From the IMG/VR virus record IMGVR_UViG_3300005515_000050, positions 1 through 26,591 of that record: 26,591 nucleotides of DNA. The stretch is one strand, 5' to 3'. Of this stretch, positions 1 through 7,448 are shown piece after piece. How positions within the stretch are numbered: position 1 is the stretch's first letter; each line of letters opens with the position of its first letter. Source of the stretch: a virus. Under the pieces are notes generated by a model that saw only the letters and a program-made list of their open reading frames with translations, ran no database searches and was not told where the DNA came from. The position numbers were made by a program, and so were the translations under genes.

Positions 1-46
1 GGTATGTTAAAGGATGCGATGCTGAACCCTGGATTAAAAAAGCAAA

Positions 47-81
47 AAGCCCGGGGACCCTCTGCGAGGATTCCCGGGCTT
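47..81 (-). terminator. Rho-independent terminator of the leftward operon
   Basis: An 11-bp stem with one G-U pair (47-57 with 71-81, GC-rich core AGCCCGGG) encloses a 13-nt loop. Read on the minus strand it is followed by a T-rich run (TTTTTGCTTTTTT, 36-48). It lies 64 bp beyond the stop of the last leftward gene, so it probably ends the long leftward transcript. Positions 1-46 show nothing else I can support. Confidence 0.8.
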
Positions 82-145
82 CTCCGGACCCTTGCGGGCC
101 CGTCATTGGTGGAGGTGGGCTCTACTAGATTGGGTCGGCAAAGCC

Positions 146-421
146 TTATGCCGCAAGGGGAGGGGTGGTTTCCTCTGTGCCTGTACCCCCAGCTGTACCC
201 CCGGATTCCGCCGCATGGTCCCGCTCCGAAACCCGCTCCGAAATCCAGGCCTCGACCTCTGCTTCGACCCAACGAACTGACGACCCGAGGGTGACCGGTT
301 TGGGGAAGGTTCCGGCCGAAATGCGCGAATAGAGGGTCGACTTGGACAGGCCGACCCGGTCCATGACCTCGGCGCGGCGGAGGAGCCGGCGGGGGAGGAT
401 GGTCTGAACGTTAGTGCTCAT
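146..421 (-). CDS. AlpA family phage regulator / excisionase-like protein
   Basis: A small DNA-binding protein of 91 aa with a MerR/AlpA-type winged helix. The N-terminal third reads RRLLRRAEVMDRVGLSKSTLYSRI, followed by FPKPVTLGSSVRWVEAEVEAWI, the typical AlpA signature. Members act as transcription activators of integrase or as excisionases (family knowledge). ATG at 421 is chosen over the upstream ATG at 466 because AGGAG sits 5 nt before it and because it overlaps the stop of the upstream gene (411-413), giving translational coupling. The Ala/Thr/Gly-rich C-terminal tail after about residue 65 looks disordered. It is the last gene of the leftward operon, where excision functions are common; no integrase is inside the window. 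Confidence 0.85.
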   Translation of the reverse strand: MSTNVQTILPRRLLRRAEVMDRVGLSKSTLYSRISAGTFPKPVTLGSSVRWVEAEVEAWISERVSERDHAAESGGTAGGTGTEETTPPLAA

Positions 422-728
422 GGTTCTCCTTCGCCGCGTTGGGCGGCTGATTCGGTTCTGGGTCACGCGCTATCTGGCGGTCGGTGGCGGCGGCCATGAC
501 CTTCACCGCTTCGTCCATGTCGCCCTCGGCGAGGTGGTGCAGGGCCAAGGCCCGAGCCTGCCACAGCCCTATGGTCCTACTGCATGCCTTCGCCAAATCG
601 ACGGATGAAAGCGCTGCCAACTCGCATGCCACCGTCGTGATGCTGAATGGCTCGGCTGCTGCTGTTTCTACCCCAGTAGGCTCTGCACATCGGTCCTCAC
701 ACCCCGCGTTGTAGGCTTCAGGCACCAC
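411..728 (-). CDS. Small hypothetical phage protein (start uncertain)
   Basis: The open frame has a convincing helical, Ala/Leu-rich C-terminal half (LAALSSVDLAKACSRTIGLW, then ARALALHHLAEGDMDEAVKVM), ending at TAA 411-413 inside the start of the AlpA gene. I do not recognise a family. The start is unclear: GTG at 728 or 725 gives about 105 aa, GTG at 632 gives 73 aa, and the only ATG (521) gives 35 aa; none has a strong ribosome-binding site. The conserved-looking part begins near position 650. The overlap with the next gene and its direction place it in the leftward operon. Confidence 0.5.
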   Translation of the reverse strand: MVPEAYNAGCEDRCAEPTGVETAAAEPFSITTVACELAALSSVDLAKACSRTIGLWQARALALHHLAEGDMDEAVKVMAAATDRQIARDPEPNQPPNAAKENHEH

Positions 729-743
729 TAACGGAGCTTCAAG

Positions 744-1034
744 ATGAGCCCTATCGAACCCGACAACCTTGTGACTCGTACCGGTGAAGTCGCCGGCGCC
801 CAGTACATCATTAGCCTCAGGGTGGGGACTGACGGTGACACCAGAATCGAAGCAATCGTCGCAGTCATTGGCGACCAAGAGCTGCATGCGCCCGTCTCCG
901 GCGGTGCCTTTGATTCCGAAGAGGCCGCGATGACCGAGGCGATCAAGGCAGTCGAAAGTCTGGCCGAGAGTGATGAACTGCGCTCCGATATGGCTGTCGC
1001 CAAGTCGGACGGAGGACGTCCCATCGGCAAATAA
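744..1034 (+). CDS. Hypothetical protein, rightward gene within the leftward operon
   Basis: A 96-aa acidic protein: probable beta-strands (QYIISLRV, IEAIVAVIGDQEL), then a helix (SEEAAMTEAIKAVESLAESD) and a charged tail. GGAG lies 7 nt before the ATG. It runs against its neighbours and has its own terminator at 1039-1066, so it behaves like an independently transcribed moron. No signal peptide or membrane segment is visible. Its fold resembles small alpha/beta proteins common in xanthomonad genomes, but I cannot name a family. Confidence 0.65.
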   Translation: MSPIEPDNLVTRTGEVAGAQYIISLRVGTDGDTRIEAIVAVIGDQELHAPVSGGAFDSEEAAMTEAIKAVESLAESDELRSDMAVAKSDGGRPIGK

Positions 1035-1038
1035 ATCT

Positions 1039-1066
1039 GAGCAGGGGCCTGGAAACCCTGCTCTTT
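1039..1066 (+). terminator. Rho-independent terminator of the 744-1034 gene
   Basis: A perfect 8-bp stem (GAGCAGGG 1039-1046 with CCCTGCTC 1056-1063) with a 9-nt loop, followed by TTT. It lies 5 bp after the rightward gene. Confidence 0.7.
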
Positions 1067-1087
1067 GGTTGCGGTTCCGCCCGTGTT

Positions 1088-1516
1088 TCACCAGCGTTCC
1101 CCGGGATGCGAACGGCGGTGGTCGTCGATCAGCTGCTGGACCTTGCCCTGCAGCCCGGCAGCCAAGTCGCAGAAGTTGGGCACCACGGTGGTGGCCATGA
1201 CGTGCAGCTGGTTACGGACGTCCAGCAACTCGACAATGGGGAACGACGACGGCGAGTCGAGCTGCACGGTGCCGCCGGGCTTCACGGTTGCTAGCGTGGC
1301 CGGCATGGCGTTCTGCAGTGCCCGCTCCACCACGGCGCGGCCCTCGTCGGTCAGGTCGAATTCGTTGTTCTCCTCACCCTCAACAACCCAGCCGCGCGAC
1401 TGCAGGTCGAGGAGCTCTTGCAGCCGCAGGGTGGTGGAGCCGGTCATGCCGAACTGGGTGTCGCAGATGATCAGGTTGCGGACGGCGCCGCTGGTGGTGA
1501 TGTCGGTGCTATTCAT
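1088..1516 (-). CDS. Hypothetical phage protein, possible winged helix
   Basis: A 142-aa protein of unknown function. Residues 1-60 have a winged-helix look (TTLRLQELLDLQSRGWVV, then EFDLTDEGRAVVERAL), as in MarR/PadR-type domains. The remainder is beta/alpha with a basic end (DDHRRSHPGERW). Its start codon overlaps the stop of the upstream gene by 4 bp (ATGA), so it is translated from the leftward operon mRNA. It sits between the methyltransferase gene pair and the terminal AlpA segment. A DNA-binding role is an inference from the N-terminal pattern. Confidence 0.65.
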   Translation of the reverse strand: MNSTDITTSGAVRNLIICDTQFGMTGSTTLRLQELLDLQSRGWVVEGEENNEFDLTDEGRAVVERALQNAMPATLATVKPGGTVQLDSPSSFPIVELLDVRNQLHVMATTVVPNFCDLAAGLQGKVQQLIDDHRRSHPGERW

Positions 1517-1755
1517 GCGGTCTGCTCCTTGGATTGCAGCGGCGCGCGTGCGGACTGCAACGACGCCCAGGTGAGGGGGAACGGGCCGCGTTTGGCCCGA
1601 GTGGATGCGGTTTCGACGCTGGTGCCGATGGCTTCGGCGATCTCGCGGCTGGTGAGCAGCTTCCCTTCGACCACGTGAGCGAAGAGCCGGGCACGGGCCA
1701 GGCCCGCGCGTCGGTTGTATTCCCGCTGCTTGCGGGTGCGGGCGACGGCGGTCAT
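1513..1755 (-). CDS. Small basic HTH-like protein
   Basis: An 80-aa basic protein. Residues 1-25 are very basic (ARTRKQREYNRRAGLARARL). Residues about 30-60 read as a helix-turn-helix (KLLTSREIAEAIGTSVETASTRAKRG). It overlaps both neighbours with ATGA junctions, including the methyltransferase stop at 1752-1754, so all three are co-translated. I infer a small DNA-binding regulator; no family is recognised. Confidence 0.65.
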   Translation of the reverse strand: MTAVARTRKQREYNRRAGLARARLFAHVVEGKLLTSREIAEAIGTSVETASTRAKRGPFPLTWASLQSARAPLQSKEQTA

Positions 1756-3767
1756 GCGGCGTCCCTCATCAGGCCCATCACCAGCGCCTTCGCGGTGCGG
1801 TTCGGCACCGCGTTACCGATCTGCTTGGTGATCTGGGTGGCGTTGCCGGCGAAGTCGTAGACCTCGCCCTCGTCGTCAAAGGAAGTCGCCCGCGACAGCT
1901 CCCGCCAATGCAGCATTCGATAATTGATGTCGATGGCCACTTCGTCCGCCGCATCGGCCAGCGGCTGGGCCAGGCCCAACTCGCCCCGGTTCGCACCGGT
2001 GATCGTCGGCAGCGGCAGATCGATGTCGTGGGTCCTGGTGTCGCCCTGGTGCGTCACCGGCAGCGCGAACGGCTGGGCCAAGGCCAGAGACTCGGACGTG
2101 GTGATCGTGGCCAGCGGCTCGCTGATAGGGCGCATGTCGCGGACGCGGCCGGTACCGACGTTGCCGCGCATGACGATGGCCTCGGCCAGGGCGACCTCAT
2201 TGGAGCCGGTCAGCGCCGGCACCGGTGCATCCGGATCCAGCACCCGGCTTGCCGGGTCGCGCCCGTCGCTGTCTCCGTGCCCGGCCCGCATCAGCACGGG
2301 CTCGGCGAGGCCGAATCGGGCCTTGGTGGTCACGGACGGCACCGGGTCGGACACGGATTGCGCGGTGAGGCCGGAGCCATTGCCGTAGTAGGGCGCCAGC
2401 AGCGGCACCGCCAGCGCCTGGTCGCCGCCCTTGGCAGTGGTCACCGTCCGAATGGGGTCGGCCACTGAGCGCGGCACGCCAGGACTGCTGGTGTTCGACG
2501 TCGGGACGATGATCGGCTCGATCAGGTGCGGGCGCGCGCCGTTGCCGCCGGTCGTGATCGTTGGCACCGGCTGGGTGACAGGCCGCGCCGTCCCGCCGCT
2601 CGCGGTAGCCATGACCAGCGGCTCCATCAGCTGCGGTCGAGCATTGCCGGGACGCTCGCTGCCAGCGCCACCGGTGGTGATGGTGGGCAACGGCTGGTCC
2701 AGGTCCCGCGCCGCGCCGCCGCTGCTGGTGGCCAGCACCAGGCCGACGTGGGTGCCGCCGGCGGTCAGGGTAGGCAGCGGCTCGTCAGCGGACCGCGCCG
2801 ACGCCTGCAGGTGCTGGTCGCTTGTGCCGCGCATGTGGATCACCACCGGCTCGGCTTGGATCAAGCCCAGCTCCAGCGCTTCGGCCCGGGTGAAGACCAG
2901 TTTCGGCGTGTCGCCATCCAGCAGCGCCTGGACCGCGTCGATGTAGGGCTGCTGCCAGCGGTACTTTGCGGCGCCGGCCAGGATGCGGCGAAGGGTGTTC
3001 GGGCTCAGCGGCTTTTTCCGGTTGAAGATGCTCTTGCCGGTCATGCTCCAGTCGATGATCTCGCGGGCGCCCCGCCAGCGCGGCCGGGTGCCGAGCAGGT
3101 CGGTACCGCCCACACGGTCGTGGCTGAAGTCCTCCCAGAGCAGGCGCTTGCCGTCGCTGCGTCCAATCAGGAAGAACCGCTGCCGGCTGGTCACGTCGCC
3201 GTAGTTGGCGCAGCACAGCACCTTCCAGTCGACCTTAAATCCCACGGCCTGCAGCGCCGCCACCCATGCGCGGAAGTACTCGCCGCGGCGCGACTTGATG
3301 GGCCGGCCGGTGACCAGGCTGCACGGGCCCCAGTCCATGAATTCCGGCACGTTCTCGACGAGGAGACGGGTGACGCGCAGCTCGGTGCACCAGCGCACAA
3401 CGTGCCACGGGTCCATCCGCTGCTGGTCGTGCACCGGCCGGCCGCCGCGTGCCCGGCTGTGGAAGACGCAGGACGGTGCGGCCGTCAGCAGGTCCAAGCG
3501 ACCCTCCGGCACCAACGTCAGGGGCAGGGCCGATTCCAGGTCGGCGCAGTGGATGCGGTCTGCATGCTCCTTGTGGTTCCTGCGGTTCGTCTCGATTGCG
3601 ACCGGCCAGTGGTTCACGCCGATCAGGCGCACCGGCAGGCCCAGTTCGCGCATGGCACGCGCGGCGCCGTTGGACAGCCCGCCAGCACCGCAGAACAGGT
3701 CGGCAATCAGCATGGGGCGGACCTTGCGGTTCACGCGTATCTCTGGCGAGCGGGATCCGTCAGCCAT
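1752..3767 (-). CDS. DNA (cytosine-5-)-methyltransferase with C-terminal repeat array
   Basis: A 671-aa C5 cytosine methyltransferase, about twice the length of typical family members. Visible motifs: I, DLFCGAGGLS (23-32); IV, APSC with the nucleophile Cys100, where the usual Pro-Cys is Pro-Ser-Cys; VI, ENV (138-140); VIII, SRQRFFLIG (194-202); X, IGNAVPNRTAKAL (650-662). Between VIII and X lie eight repeats of a PLPTITTGG-type motif (residues 328-593). ATG at 3767 is preferred over the ATG at 3836 because GGAG lies 6 nt upstream and it overlaps the previous stop. No restriction endonuclease is adjacent, so it is probably an orphan methylase protecting phage DNA from restriction (inference). 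Confidence 0.92.
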   Translation of the reverse strand: MADGSRSPEIRVNRKVRPMLIADLFCGAGGLSNGAARAMRELGLPVRLIGVNHWPVAIETNRRNHKEHADRIHCADLESALPLTLVPEGRLDLLTAAPSCVFHSRARGGRPVHDQQRMDPWHVVRWCTELRVTRLLVENVPEFMDWGPCSLVTGRPIKSRRGEYFRAWVAALQAVGFKVDWKVLCCANYGDVTSRQRFFLIGRSDGKRLLWEDFSHDRVGGTDLLGTRPRWRGAREIIDWSMTGKSIFNRKKPLSPNTLRRILAGAAKYRWQQPYIDAVQALLDGDTPKLVFTRAEALELGLIQAEPVVIHMRGTSDQHLQASARSADEPLPTLTAGGTHVGLVLATSSGGAARDLDQPLPTITTGGAGSERPGNARPQLMEPLVMATASGGTARPVTQPVPTITTGGNGARPHLIEPIIVPTSNTSSPGVPRSVADPIRTVTTAKGGDQALAVPLLAPYYGNGSGLTAQSVSDPVPSVTTKARFGLAEPVLMRAGHGDSDGRDPASRVLDPDAPVPALTGSNEVALAEAIVMRGNVGTGRVRDMRPISEPLATITTSESLALAQPFALPVTHQGDTRTHDIDLPLPTITGANRGELGLAQPLADAADEVAIDINYRMLHWRELSRATSFDDEGEVYDFAGNATQITKQIGNAVPNRTAKALVMGLMRDAA
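1956..2786 (-). repeat. Eight-copy protein-coding repeat inside the methyltransferase
   Basis: Eight diverged copies of a roughly 37-residue unit are marked by the core [DSTA]xP[LVI]x[TS][ILV]T[TAG]: residues 328, 357, 398, 436, 473, 513, 549 and 583. Copies 2 and 3 are closest (QPLPTITTGG and QPVPTITTGG). The core resembles motif IX of C5 methylases, which normally occurs once near the target-recognition domain. Confidence 0.7.
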
Positions 3768-4080
3768 GGGTTTCTCCAGTGAGGGCGGCGCGCAGCTCAG
3801 CAACCCGCGCGCGCCAGTAGTCGATGGTGTCGTCACTGCTGCTGCGCAGCGTTTCGTGGTGCCCGAGGGCTGTTGCCGCCGCGATCAGGTCGGTCAGGGT
3901 CTGGTGCTGCTCGGCCGGCAGCGGCTGCCCGGCGCGCAGGTCGCCAACCTCGGCCTGCAGCTGCTCGACCAGGTCGTGGGCCTGAGCTAGCCACTGGCGG
4001 TAGGCGTCCTTGGTCGGCTGCCGCATGCGGACCGGTACGCCGACGTCGGCAGCGGGCGGCACCAGCACCAGTCCGTTCAT
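3760..4080 (-). CDS. Hypothetical protein, helical
   Basis: A 106-aa protein with a short beta-like N-terminus (NGLVLVPPAADVGVPV) and two long amphipathic helices (about 25-50 and 60-100), likely coiled-coil. No catalytic motif is seen. It overlaps the methyltransferase start by 8 bp and the preceding small gene by ATGA, so it is co-translated with both. It may be a phage accessory protein; no family is recognised. Confidence 0.6.
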   Translation of the reverse strand: MNGLVLVPPAADVGVPVRMRQPTKDAYRQWLAQAHDLVEQLQAEVGDLRAGQPLPAEQHQTLTDLIAAATALGHHETLRSSSDDTIDYWRARVAELRAALTGETHG

Positions 4081-4217
4081 GCCCGGGCGTCCCGCCGGGC
4101 TTCGGCCAGGATCTCGCGAAGGTCTTCCTGCACCTTGCGGTCCTCGCCTTGGGCGACAGCTGCCGCCACGGCCCGTTCCAAGGCGTAGACGCGGTCATTA
4201 GGGTGGATGCAGTTCAT
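4077..4217 (-). CDS. Small hypothetical protein
   Basis: 46 aa: a short N-terminus with Cys-His (MNCIHPNDRVYALE), then one charged helix (KVQEDLREILAEARRDARA). ATG at 4217 is preferred over 4304 because the longer version has an implausible Arg/Pro-rich start and would extend past the divergent gene's start at 4247. GGAG is 11-12 nt upstream, and its stop overlaps the next gene by ATGA. Function unknown. Confidence 0.55.
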   Translation of the reverse strand: MNCIHPNDRVYALERAVAAAVAQGEDRKVQEDLREILAEARRDARA

Positions 4218-4246
4218 GGCAGAATCGGCTCCAACAGGGAGGGAAT

Positions 4247-5011
4247 ATGGATTGGAAGGAGGTGATCTGGGGCATGCTCGTCGGCGTACTTTCGTGCGAC
4301 CCACGGAGCCCGAGCTGCGTGATCGATTGGGACGTGGTCTCGGCGGTGGCTACAGCTGCTGCGGTGGTAGTGGCGATGGGCGCGATCTGGAGTGAGAACA
4401 GACACCGCAATCGCGAGCAGACCAGGGCAGATCGAATCCGCAAAGACGACCTGGACGCCGCTCGTCGAAGAGAAGAGTCCGAAACTCGCCGGTCCGATCA
4501 GGACCGAAAATCGCGTTCGAGGCGGCTGGCCAAGATCTTCGACCGCGAGCTCACTGAGGCAGCAAGGGAGCTGATTCCCCTGATGAAGTTGCTGCAAGGT
4601 TTGAAGCGGGGTGGGGTTCCCCAGTTTCGCGAGATCTATGCAAAGCCGTTGAACCCGGGCGTCTTCAAGATGCATGAACGGTTTCTTGACCAGCTCGACG
4701 TTTTTCCGGACATGCTCGCTATTGCCATCGTCAACAATATGACCAATTGGTCGAGCATCACGCTGTTCTCCGAAGGTCTTGACGCGTCTCCGGACGTGGA
4801 CCTTCTGCGCATACGACATAAAGCACTCGCCGAAATTAGCGAGGTGCTTGACCTCATTGGCGAAACGAAGGAAGAACTTGAGCCTTACTTTGCCGACCTT
4901 CCGGGTTTGCAGATTCTGACTCTCGAAGAAGTGAGGGCCATGAATGCTGCTAAGGCCGATGCGCTGCTCAGTGGTAGCGACGGCGGAGGCAACGAGGGCA
5001 ATCCGGGCTGA
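4247..5011 (+). CDS. Membrane-anchored helical protein, rightward moron in the leftward operon
   Basis: A 254-aa protein, rightward inside a leftward operon, with a strong site (AGGGAGGG 4 nt before ATG). Residues 27-48 form one transmembrane segment (VVSAVATAAAVVVAMGAIW), followed by a strongly charged coiled-coil-like stretch (49-95, rich in Arg/Asp/Glu) and a globular helical domain (about 96-235). Topology suggests an inner-membrane anchor with a large cytoplasmic domain. Function unknown. Phage proteins of this build include superinfection-exclusion and defence proteins, but nothing in the sequence proves that. The moron at 16134-16709 has the same build. It ends 8 bp before a convergent stop. 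Confidence 0.7.
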   Translation: MDWKEVIWGMLVGVLSCDPRSPSCVIDWDVVSAVATAAAVVVAMGAIWSENRHRNREQTRADRIRKDDLDAARRREESETRRSDQDRKSRSRRLAKIFDRELTEAARELIPLMKLLQGLKRGGVPQFREIYAKPLNPGVFKMHERFLDQLDVFPDMLAIAIVNNMTNWSSITLFSEGLDASPDVDLLRIRHKALAEISEVLDLIGETKEELEPYFADLPGLQILTLEEVRAMNAAKADALLSGSDGGGNEGNPG

Positions 5012-5019
5012 GGCTGGCT

Positions 5020-5277
5020 TCACGCTGCCACCCCCAGCGCAGCCAAGTCGAGCTCGTCCACTCGATCGCGAAGGCGATGGCATGCGGCGCGCACGGCCAG
5101 CGCAATCTCCTGGCGCGTGTCCTTTGGGTAGAAGTCCATCCCCTCAAAGTGCAGGGCGCCGGCCAGGTCGCGGCGGAACAGGCGGTAGGCGACCACACCG
5201 GTATCGCCCATCGGGTACCGGCCCCAGCTGAAACCGCCGTTGCGCTTCGGCGCGCGGCGGGTGAGGTTGCGGATCAT
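5020..5277 (-). CDS. Hypothetical phage protein
   Basis: An 85-aa protein with a basic N-terminus, an aromatic-rich middle (GRYPMGDTGVVAYRLFRRDL) and a C-terminal helix (TRQEIALAVRAACHRLRDRV). It overlaps the upstream gene by ATGA and belongs to the leftward operon. No family is recognised. Confidence 0.65.
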   Translation of the reverse strand: MIRNLTRRAPKRNGGFSWGRYPMGDTGVVAYRLFRRDLAGALHFEGMDFYPKDTRQEIALAVRAACHRLRDRVDELDLAALGVAA

Positions 5278-5483
5278 GCTGCTTTCTCCTTCTTGGACGG
5301 CAGCCGGCCCTCGATCACCTGCCGGCGGCTTTTGCCCTTTTTCATGGGCGTGTTGCCCAGCACCTGGACGCGGCCGCCGGTCTTCTGGAAGGCGGCGATG
5401 TCGGCTGCTAGCTCCTGTTGGGCCACTTCCTTCTCCCGGCGGCTGGGCGAATCGAAGAACGGGCGGGCATGGATGTCGGTCAT
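5274..5483 (-). CDS. Small basic hypothetical protein
   Basis: 69 aa: an acidic helix (REKEVAQQELAADIAAFQKT) followed by a very basic tail (MKKGKSRRQVIEGRL, ending KKEKAA). ATG at 5483 is chosen over 5615 because it overlaps the upstream stop by ATGA and the extra N-terminus would be shadow sequence. A nucleic-acid binding role is possible from the tail but unproven. Confidence 0.6.
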   Translation of the reverse strand: MTDIHARPFFDSPSRREKEVAQQELAADIAAFQKTGGRVQVLGNTPMKKGKSRRQVIEGRLPSKKEKAA

Positions 5484-5710
5484 GCTGCGATCCTCAGCGG
5501 CGCGCGGCTCACCGGCCCGTGCCACAGGTTGAAGGTGTTGTTGATGCGGACCTGCACCGGGTCGCTCGGCAGCTCCGGCAGCGGACTGCGAAGGCGCCGA
5601 GCGTCGTTGGTGCACATGGCGCAGGTCGGCTCATGGCCCCGCTTGCCTGCGCGCGGGAACGAATCCATCGGCAGGCAGCGGTGGCACCCTGTGCAGGTCT
5701 TGGTGCTCAT
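5480..5710 (-). CDS. Small zinc-finger protein
   Basis: A 76-aa protein with CTGCHRCLP (residues 6-14) and CAMC (30-33), a two-CxxC zinc knuckle like those of phage HNH or zinc-ribbon proteins. Its ATG shares one base with the exonuclease stop (TGATG), so it is translationally coupled. The HNH catalytic histidines are not evident, so I call it a zinc-binding protein rather than a nuclease. Confidence 0.65.
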   Translation of the reverse strand: MSTKTCTGCHRCLPMDSFPRAGKRGHEPTCAMCTNDARRLRSPLPELPSDPVQVRINNTFNLWHGPVSRAPLRIAA

Positions 5711-7446
5711 CAGGCGGCCTCTTTCATCGCTGCGTTCAAGGCGACTTGGGAGATCGCCTCGCACATAGCCGAGAACTGAGCATCGTCGTACAGCTTCGCC
5801 GCGCCTTTCTCGGGCAGCGCGTTGAAGCCGAGCTTGGCCAGGCCGTCGGCGCTGATCGTCAGCGGGACAATTCGGGCGTTGATGTCGCCCAGCTTGATCT
5901 TCACCACCGAGCGCGACGCGGCCGAAGCGGCAGGTGCAGGCGCTGCCGCCGGAGTGCGGACCAAACCCACTGTGGGGCGCTGTTGCGCAGGCCCTTCGAC
6001 TGGCTCGGCCACCGCTACCGGCGCGGCCTGCTGCTGCGCCGCTGCCTGCTCCGCCTCCAGCGCCTTGCGGGCTTTCTCGGCCTCCTCCTCGCGGATCTTG
6101 GCCCGCTGCTGGGCCAGCTTCTCCTCTTCCGCGCGGACGTGCTCGCCGATTCGGGCGGCGACGAGGTTGCGCAGATCCTCCGGCGCTTTGCTCGAGCACA
6201 GCGTCACGCGGTCGGCGAAGAGGGTGGAGTACTCCGGCTGCTCGGCCAGGATCGCGATGTTGGCGCGGATCCGGTCGGCCGTCTGGCTGGCGGTGATCTT
6301 GGCGTTGGTGGCCACCGAGTCGACAGCGTCCTGCATGCTGGCGAAGGAGCGCTTGCCCTTGATTGCCGCCTGCAAATCTGCGATCAGCGTCGCCGGCATC
6401 GGCAGGCCGTGCTCGCCCAACGTTTCGTTGATCGCGCGGATGTGGTCCTGAACTGCACGGCGGGCGTTGTTGCCGATTTCCGTGCGGCGTTCTTCTTTCC
6501 GCTTGGTGACCAGCTTGTCCAGTTCCAGGCGGATCTTGCGGGTTTCGGCGCTGACGTCGTCCATCGTGCGGAACACCGCGTCGATGTCGGCCGTCTGGCC
6601 CAGCACCTGCTGCTTGGTCGCTTCCAGGCGCTCTTCCACGCCCTTGCACCAGCTCACCGTCTTCTCGGCGTTGGCGAAGTCCTCATCGGACTCCAGCTCG
6701 CGGTTGATGGAGCCCAGCACCGCCAGAGCGTTTTCCTTGAACTCGGCCAGGTTCGAGGCGGTAACCATTCCGGTGACCTGGATGCTAAGGGCCGGCAGCG
6801 TCTCTGGCGCACGGCCAGCGGGCACGGGCGCCGCCGTTGGGGTGGGCTCGAAGGCAGCGACGTCCGCCTCCAGCTGGGCCCAGCCGGTCACGATGCGGGA
6901 GCGCAGTTCAAGGTTCGGCGTGTACCAGCAGTGGCGCTCTTCCACCAACTCCCAGCCGCCCTCCACGCGCTTCCACTCGGAGGCCATAAACAGCACGCGC
7001 TCGCAGCCGCTGACCATGGCTTGGTGCTCCATCTGCACCTGGTACATCAACGGCAAGTCGGCACCGGTGCAGCCGTCGAACATGGCCTCGCGCAGTGTCT
7101 CGTTCAAGCGTTTGTGCTCGAAGGCGGTGTCCTCCAGCAGGCTCAGGCCGTCGAAACTTGCCGAGTACTTCCCGCTCACGCCGGTGACCGGGTACAGCTC
7201 CTCGCCGACGATCTGCTCGGCGATGACGCGCGCCTGTGCTTCGTATTCGTGGCCCGGGTCGATCACGTGCTCTTGCACGAAGTCGCTGAACTCGCGCGGC
7301 ACGCCGGCGGCCAGTTCCTTCAGCAGGTCAGCGCGGGTGTGGTTGCTGGAGACGCCGAGCATGGACGGGGCGTCGCTGGCGTTGAGGTGCTGGCCGCGGT
7401 GCGCGTGCCACTCAGGGGTGCCCTGGATCAGTTCGACGATGCGCAT
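5710..7446 (-). CDS. YqaJ-type recombination exonuclease with extended helical C-terminus
   Basis: A lambda-exonuclease/YqaJ-fold nuclease of 578 aa that would make 3' single-stranded tails for the annealing protein encoded just upstream. Visible features: GTPEWHAHR and NASDAPSMLG (9-31), an acidic GHEYEA (65-70), Asp99 in SASFDG, ExK at 110-112 (FEHKR) and QVQMEHQ (136-142), together the PD-(D/E)xK active site. Nuclease domains of this family are usually 200-300 aa; here residues about 245-350 form a second helical domain (VSWCKGVEERLEATKQQVL), then helices, a Glu/Lys/Ala coiled coil (about 435-475), a Pro/Ala linker and a final domain (530-578). It starts 2 bp after the annealing-protein gene. 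Confidence 0.88.
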   Translation of the reverse strand: MRIVELIQGTPEWHAHRGQHLNASDAPSMLGVSSNHTRADLLKELAAGVPREFSDFVQEHVIDPGHEYEAQARVIAEQIVGEELYPVTGVSGKYSASFDGLSLLEDTAFEHKRLNETLREAMFDGCTGADLPLMYQVQMEHQAMVSGCERVLFMASEWKRVEGGWELVEERHCWYTPNLELRSRIVTGWAQLEADVAAFEPTPTAAPVPAGRAPETLPALSIQVTGMVTASNLAEFKENALAVLGSINRELESDEDFANAEKTVSWCKGVEERLEATKQQVLGQTADIDAVFRTMDDVSAETRKIRLELDKLVTKRKEERRTEIGNNARRAVQDHIRAINETLGEHGLPMPATLIADLQAAIKGKRSFASMQDAVDSVATNAKITASQTADRIRANIAILAEQPEYSTLFADRVTLCSSKAPEDLRNLVAARIGEHVRAEEEKLAQQRAKIREEEAEKARKALEAEQAAAQQQAAPVAVAEPVEGPAQQRPTVGLVRTPAAAPAPAASAASRSVVKIKLGDINARIVPLTISADGLAKLGFNALPEKGAAKLYDDAQFSAMCEAISQVALNAAMKEAA

Positions 7447-7448
7447 GA

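Noticed and set aside
1-46. Attachment site (attL) next to the AlpA gene
   Set aside because: No integrase, tRNA gene or repeated core is visible in the window to support an att site here.
2526-3782. A long rightward open frame (418 codons) across the methyltransferase gene
   Set aside because: It is the antisense of a gene with all C5-methylase motifs; its protein is Gln/Arg/Gly-rich with no domain.
4077-4304. Longer 75-aa version of the small gene starting at 4304
   Set aside because: It would overlap the divergent gene start and ribosome site at 4237-4249, and its added N-terminus is Arg/Pro-rich; the 4217 start is preferred.
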